In this document: in pieces, positions 62,245 through 64,000 of the stretch
Numbering within the stretch: position 1 is the stretch's first letter
Layout of the letters: each line of letters starts with the position of its first letter
Assembly (NCBI RefSeq): GCF_004114695.1
Contig: NZ_CP035310.1
Location: 2,029,501 to 2,093,500, forward strand
Reading direction: 5' to 3'
Source: Erythrobacter sp. HKB08
Lineage (GTDB): Bacteria > Pseudomonadota > Alphaproteobacteria > Sphingomonadales > Sphingomonadaceae
DNA: 64,000 bases
Notes under the pieces: generated by a model
The model's database searches: none
Seen by the model: only the letters and a program-made list of their open reading frames with translations
What the model was told of the DNA's origin: nothing
Program-made: the position numbers and the translations under genes

Positions 62245-64000
62245 TCACCGTTCCCCGTATGAGCTTTCCGCAAGAGAGGAATTGCGGCGGATGGCGGAGA
62301 AGCGCCAGTCGGCCTTCGATCCGGGTTCTACACCGTCGTGCCATTCGACGAGGGAGAAGTCGTCGATCGCGACAGGTTCTATCCCTGCGCCCGCTGCGGG
62401 ATGGATGCGCAAGGCTGGACGGAATTCGCGCGGGTCACCCGAGGCGCTGCGTGGCTGGTCGAAGTGGAACTCGACCTGCTGCCAATCTGCGCCGCCTGTT
62501 AGTTCGATCGAGCCGACGCTCTGCCCTCGCCAACGAGCGCTGGGTGCATCGCCCTTCTCCGGGCGCGGTTTCACGAGCAGTTCGATGCGCGCATCCTGCG
62601 GGATGCGGACCAAAAGGCGCGCGGTGAAGCTGCCGCCCTCGCCGCTCCGCAGATAAGGCATCGGATATGTCGCAAACGGCTTCCCGGCGACTTCCGGACG
62701 CAGGACCATCCGGCGATTGCCTTGCTCGTCCGCGAATTCGAGACCCGCGCCGCTCGCACCCCAGAACCGGTCGCGCGCCTCGCCCATGACCGCGCTCTCG
62801 AAATCGCCGCGCGAGAGGTGTTCGACGCCGAAGCGCGCACTCGCCATGCCAGCACAAAGCGGCGCGAGATCGCGCAGCAGTGTCGAGGTATTGCGGACGC
62901 ACAGGTCGTCGCGGTCCTCCTGCTTCGCGCGGATCACGGCGTGGCCGCCGCTCATGTCGAAGCGCGTGCCGCGTTCTGCCGAAAGCGAGAGGATGCGTCG
63001 CAGCGCCGTTTCGCGGGCGCGCCCGACGGCCGGGACCGGTCGGTAGTCGACCACGGCAAGCGGCACGACTTCGGCCCGGTGGAACTTCCCCTTGTCGAGC
63101 CAGACCTTGAGCGCGAAGCCCGACTGGGTCTCGTGAAAGTCCTGGTCGAACATGAAATTGCCGATCGACCATGCGATCAGCCCGCCGCGATAGACTTCGA
63201 GGCCTTGTGCGACATGCGGGTGGTGACCGACGGCAACCGGCGCGCCATGTTCGATGGCGGCGCGCAGGCGGCCGGTGGTGGTCGTGCCGGGGCGGTCCCA
63301 GTACTCGCCGCCGCCGTGATACTGGACGATCGGCACGCGACCATCGCCGCGCTCCGCGCTGACGCTGCGGCGGATCTGGCCCTTGGTGCCGAATGCCGCC
63401 CCGCCCTTCGCCTCGGTCGCGACCTGGTTCGGGGTCCAGCTCCCCTCCCATCCGACGAAGGACAGCATGGAGAGCCTGTTGCGCGGCAAGTCGATCTGCG
63501 CGGCCACTTCGGCTTCCTCCTCCTCGAGCCCGGCGCCTGCATGGAGCAGCCCGCCCGCCTCGACCGCCTGCCGCGTCGCGAGGACGCCGGCGTCGGAATA
63601 GTCGTTGATGTGGTTGTTGCCGAGCGCGACGAAATCGACCCCTGCGCGCTTCAGGGCCGGCGCGAGTTCGGGCGTCGAATGAAACACGATCCGCTTCGGC
63701 GCCGGCGCGCCCGGCGCATTATCGGCCAAGACCGTCTCGAGATTGACTGAAGCGACATCGGCGCCCTCGATATAGGGCCGCATCGGGGCGAGCAGCCGGT
63801 CGAGATCGCTCGCCGCGCTCTCCGGCCTGATCAGCACACGCTCGTCGCGCTTGGGCGCGAAATAGCGGCGTCCGGCCATGGTATCGCCGCCGAAGAACAG
63901 CTCGACCCGTCCCTTCTTGCGGCCGACCAGTTCGATCGCCGGGATTTGCAGGCAGGCGCAGTCGTCATGCTCGATCTCGGGCCGCGCGAAGGTCTGGACC
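62245..64000 (-). CDS. CapA family metallophosphatase-fold protein (5' truncated by window)
   Basis: The frame is open to the end of the window, so the N-terminus is missing; a start at 63879 would cut off the conserved LFFGGDTMAGRRY just upstream and is rejected. GDTMAGR, SVNLETVLADN, ALGNNHINDYSD, VGHHPHVAQGLEVYR and WSIGNFMFDQDF are CapA (PgsA-like) motifs for a metal-binding calcineurin-type fold. CapA proteins are linked to polyglutamate and capsule formation. The C-terminal about 230 residues (GARDRFWGASGAGLEFADE onward, anchors only) form an extra beta-rich module. Confidence 0.9.
   Translation of the reverse strand, partial: VQTFARPEIEHDDCACLQIPAIELVGRKKGRVELFFGGDTMAGRRYFAPKRDERVLIRPESAASDLDRLLAPMRPYIEGADVASVNLETVLADNAPGAPAPKRIVFHSTPELAPALKRAGVDFVALGNNHINDYSDAGVLATRQAVEAGGLLHAGAGLEEEEAEVAAQIDLPRNRLSMLSFVGWEGSWTPNQVATEAKGGAAFGTKGQIRRSVSAERGDGRVPIVQYHGGGEYWDRPGTTTTGRLRAAIEHGAPVAVGHHPHVAQGLEVYRGGLIAWSIGNFMFDQDFHETQSGFALKVWLDKGKFHRAEVVPLAVVDYRPVPAVGRARETALRRILSLSAERGTRFDMSGGHAVIRAKQEDRDDLCVRNTSTLLRDLAPLCAGMASARFGVEHLSRGDFESAVMGEARDRFWGASGAGLEFADEQGNRRMVLRPEVAGKPFATYPMPYLRSGEGGSFTARLLVRIPQDARIELLVKPRPEKGDAPSARWRGQSVGSIELTGGADWQQVEFHFDQPRSASGDPREFRPALRIHPAAGAGIEPVAIDDFSLVEWHDGVEPGSKADWRFSAIRRNSSLAESSYGER

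Overview
The window reads as a continuous stretch of an alphaproteobacterial chromosome, most likely Sphingomonadales and probably Erythrobacteraceae (Erythrobacter/Qipengyuania/Altererythrobacter type). The signs are: visibly GC-rich sequence; densely packed genes with many ATGA/GTGA/TGATG overlaps; an exosortase-A (PEP-CTERM) accessory cluster; a PA0069-type radical SAM gene with an alphaproteobacterial LexA box; a single LolC/E-type permease; a B3 metallo-beta-lactamase; and a DUF2459/TIGR02117 gene behind prmA. The genus is inferred from gene content only. I saw no rRNA, tRNA, CRISPR array, insertion sequence or prophage. No gene-free stretch exceeds 300 bases; the largest gaps are about 195 bp (45796-45989) and about 170 bp (26342-26511 and 36979-37148).

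Layout. 1-2222 (+) is the end of an exosortase-A-associated cluster: a FemAB-like acyltransferase cut by the window edge, an acyl carrier protein and two exosortase-associated hydrolases. 2219-10164 (-) is housekeeping: RlmD-like rRNA methyltransferase, NAD(P)HX repair (nnr), a small lipoprotein, ilvD, an N-formylglutamate amidohydrolase, ispE and ETF-ubiquinone oxidoreductase. 10254-13307 (+) holds a degenerate uracil-DNA-glycosylase-like gene, a lytic transglycosylase and moaB. 13327-18659 contains a YcxB-like protein, the LexA-box radical SAM gene, PPi-dependent phosphofructokinase, DUF1330, a small membrane protein and a fatty-acyl-CoA ligase. 18740-26341 has dnaE, several small unknowns, glutathione peroxidase and the LolD-LolC/E lipoprotein exporter. 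26512-29185 (+) has purF, an SDR and a PilZ protein.

29192-36978 (-) is a closely spaced run transcribed from the korA side: 2-oxoacid:ferredoxin oxidoreductase korAB, a YdjM-type membrane hydrolase, DNA photolyase, a cyclopropane-fatty-acid-synthase-like methyltransferase and a serine hydrolase. 37149-44352 has an HSL-type esterase, rppH, a TPR protein, an RsmB-like methyltransferase, guaB, 3-hydroxybutyrate dehydrogenase, a zinc metallopeptidase and a secreted unknown. 44389-47923 (-) is a BlaI-type repressor, a BlaR1-like M56 membrane protease with a non-classical sensor region, and CreD; the blaI promoter carries two dyads 21 bp apart. 48056-51268 (-) is sdhC-sdhD-sdhA without an adjacent sdhB, followed by a nested hairpin and a membrane protein. 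51379-54545 (+) is a tight unit SDR - B3 metallo-beta-lactamase - prmA - DUF2459. 54614-64000 has an SDR, an enoyl-CoA hydratase family protein, a CinA C-domain protein, ligA, DUF2165, a lipoprotein, recN and a CapA-family protein cut by the window edge.

The most interesting points are the BlaI/BlaR1-like/CreD unit with its twin operator, the LexA box ahead of the radical SAM gene, the TTG-started lipoprotein between ilvD and nnr, the metallo-beta-lactamase inside a prmA operon, and the sdh operon that ends in a nested hairpin instead of sdhB. Several real genes (nnr, korB, moaB, rppH, the metallopeptidase, the DUF2459 gene) lie inside longer open frames, so internal starts were chosen from Shine-Dalgarno (SD) sequences, overlaps and domain limits.
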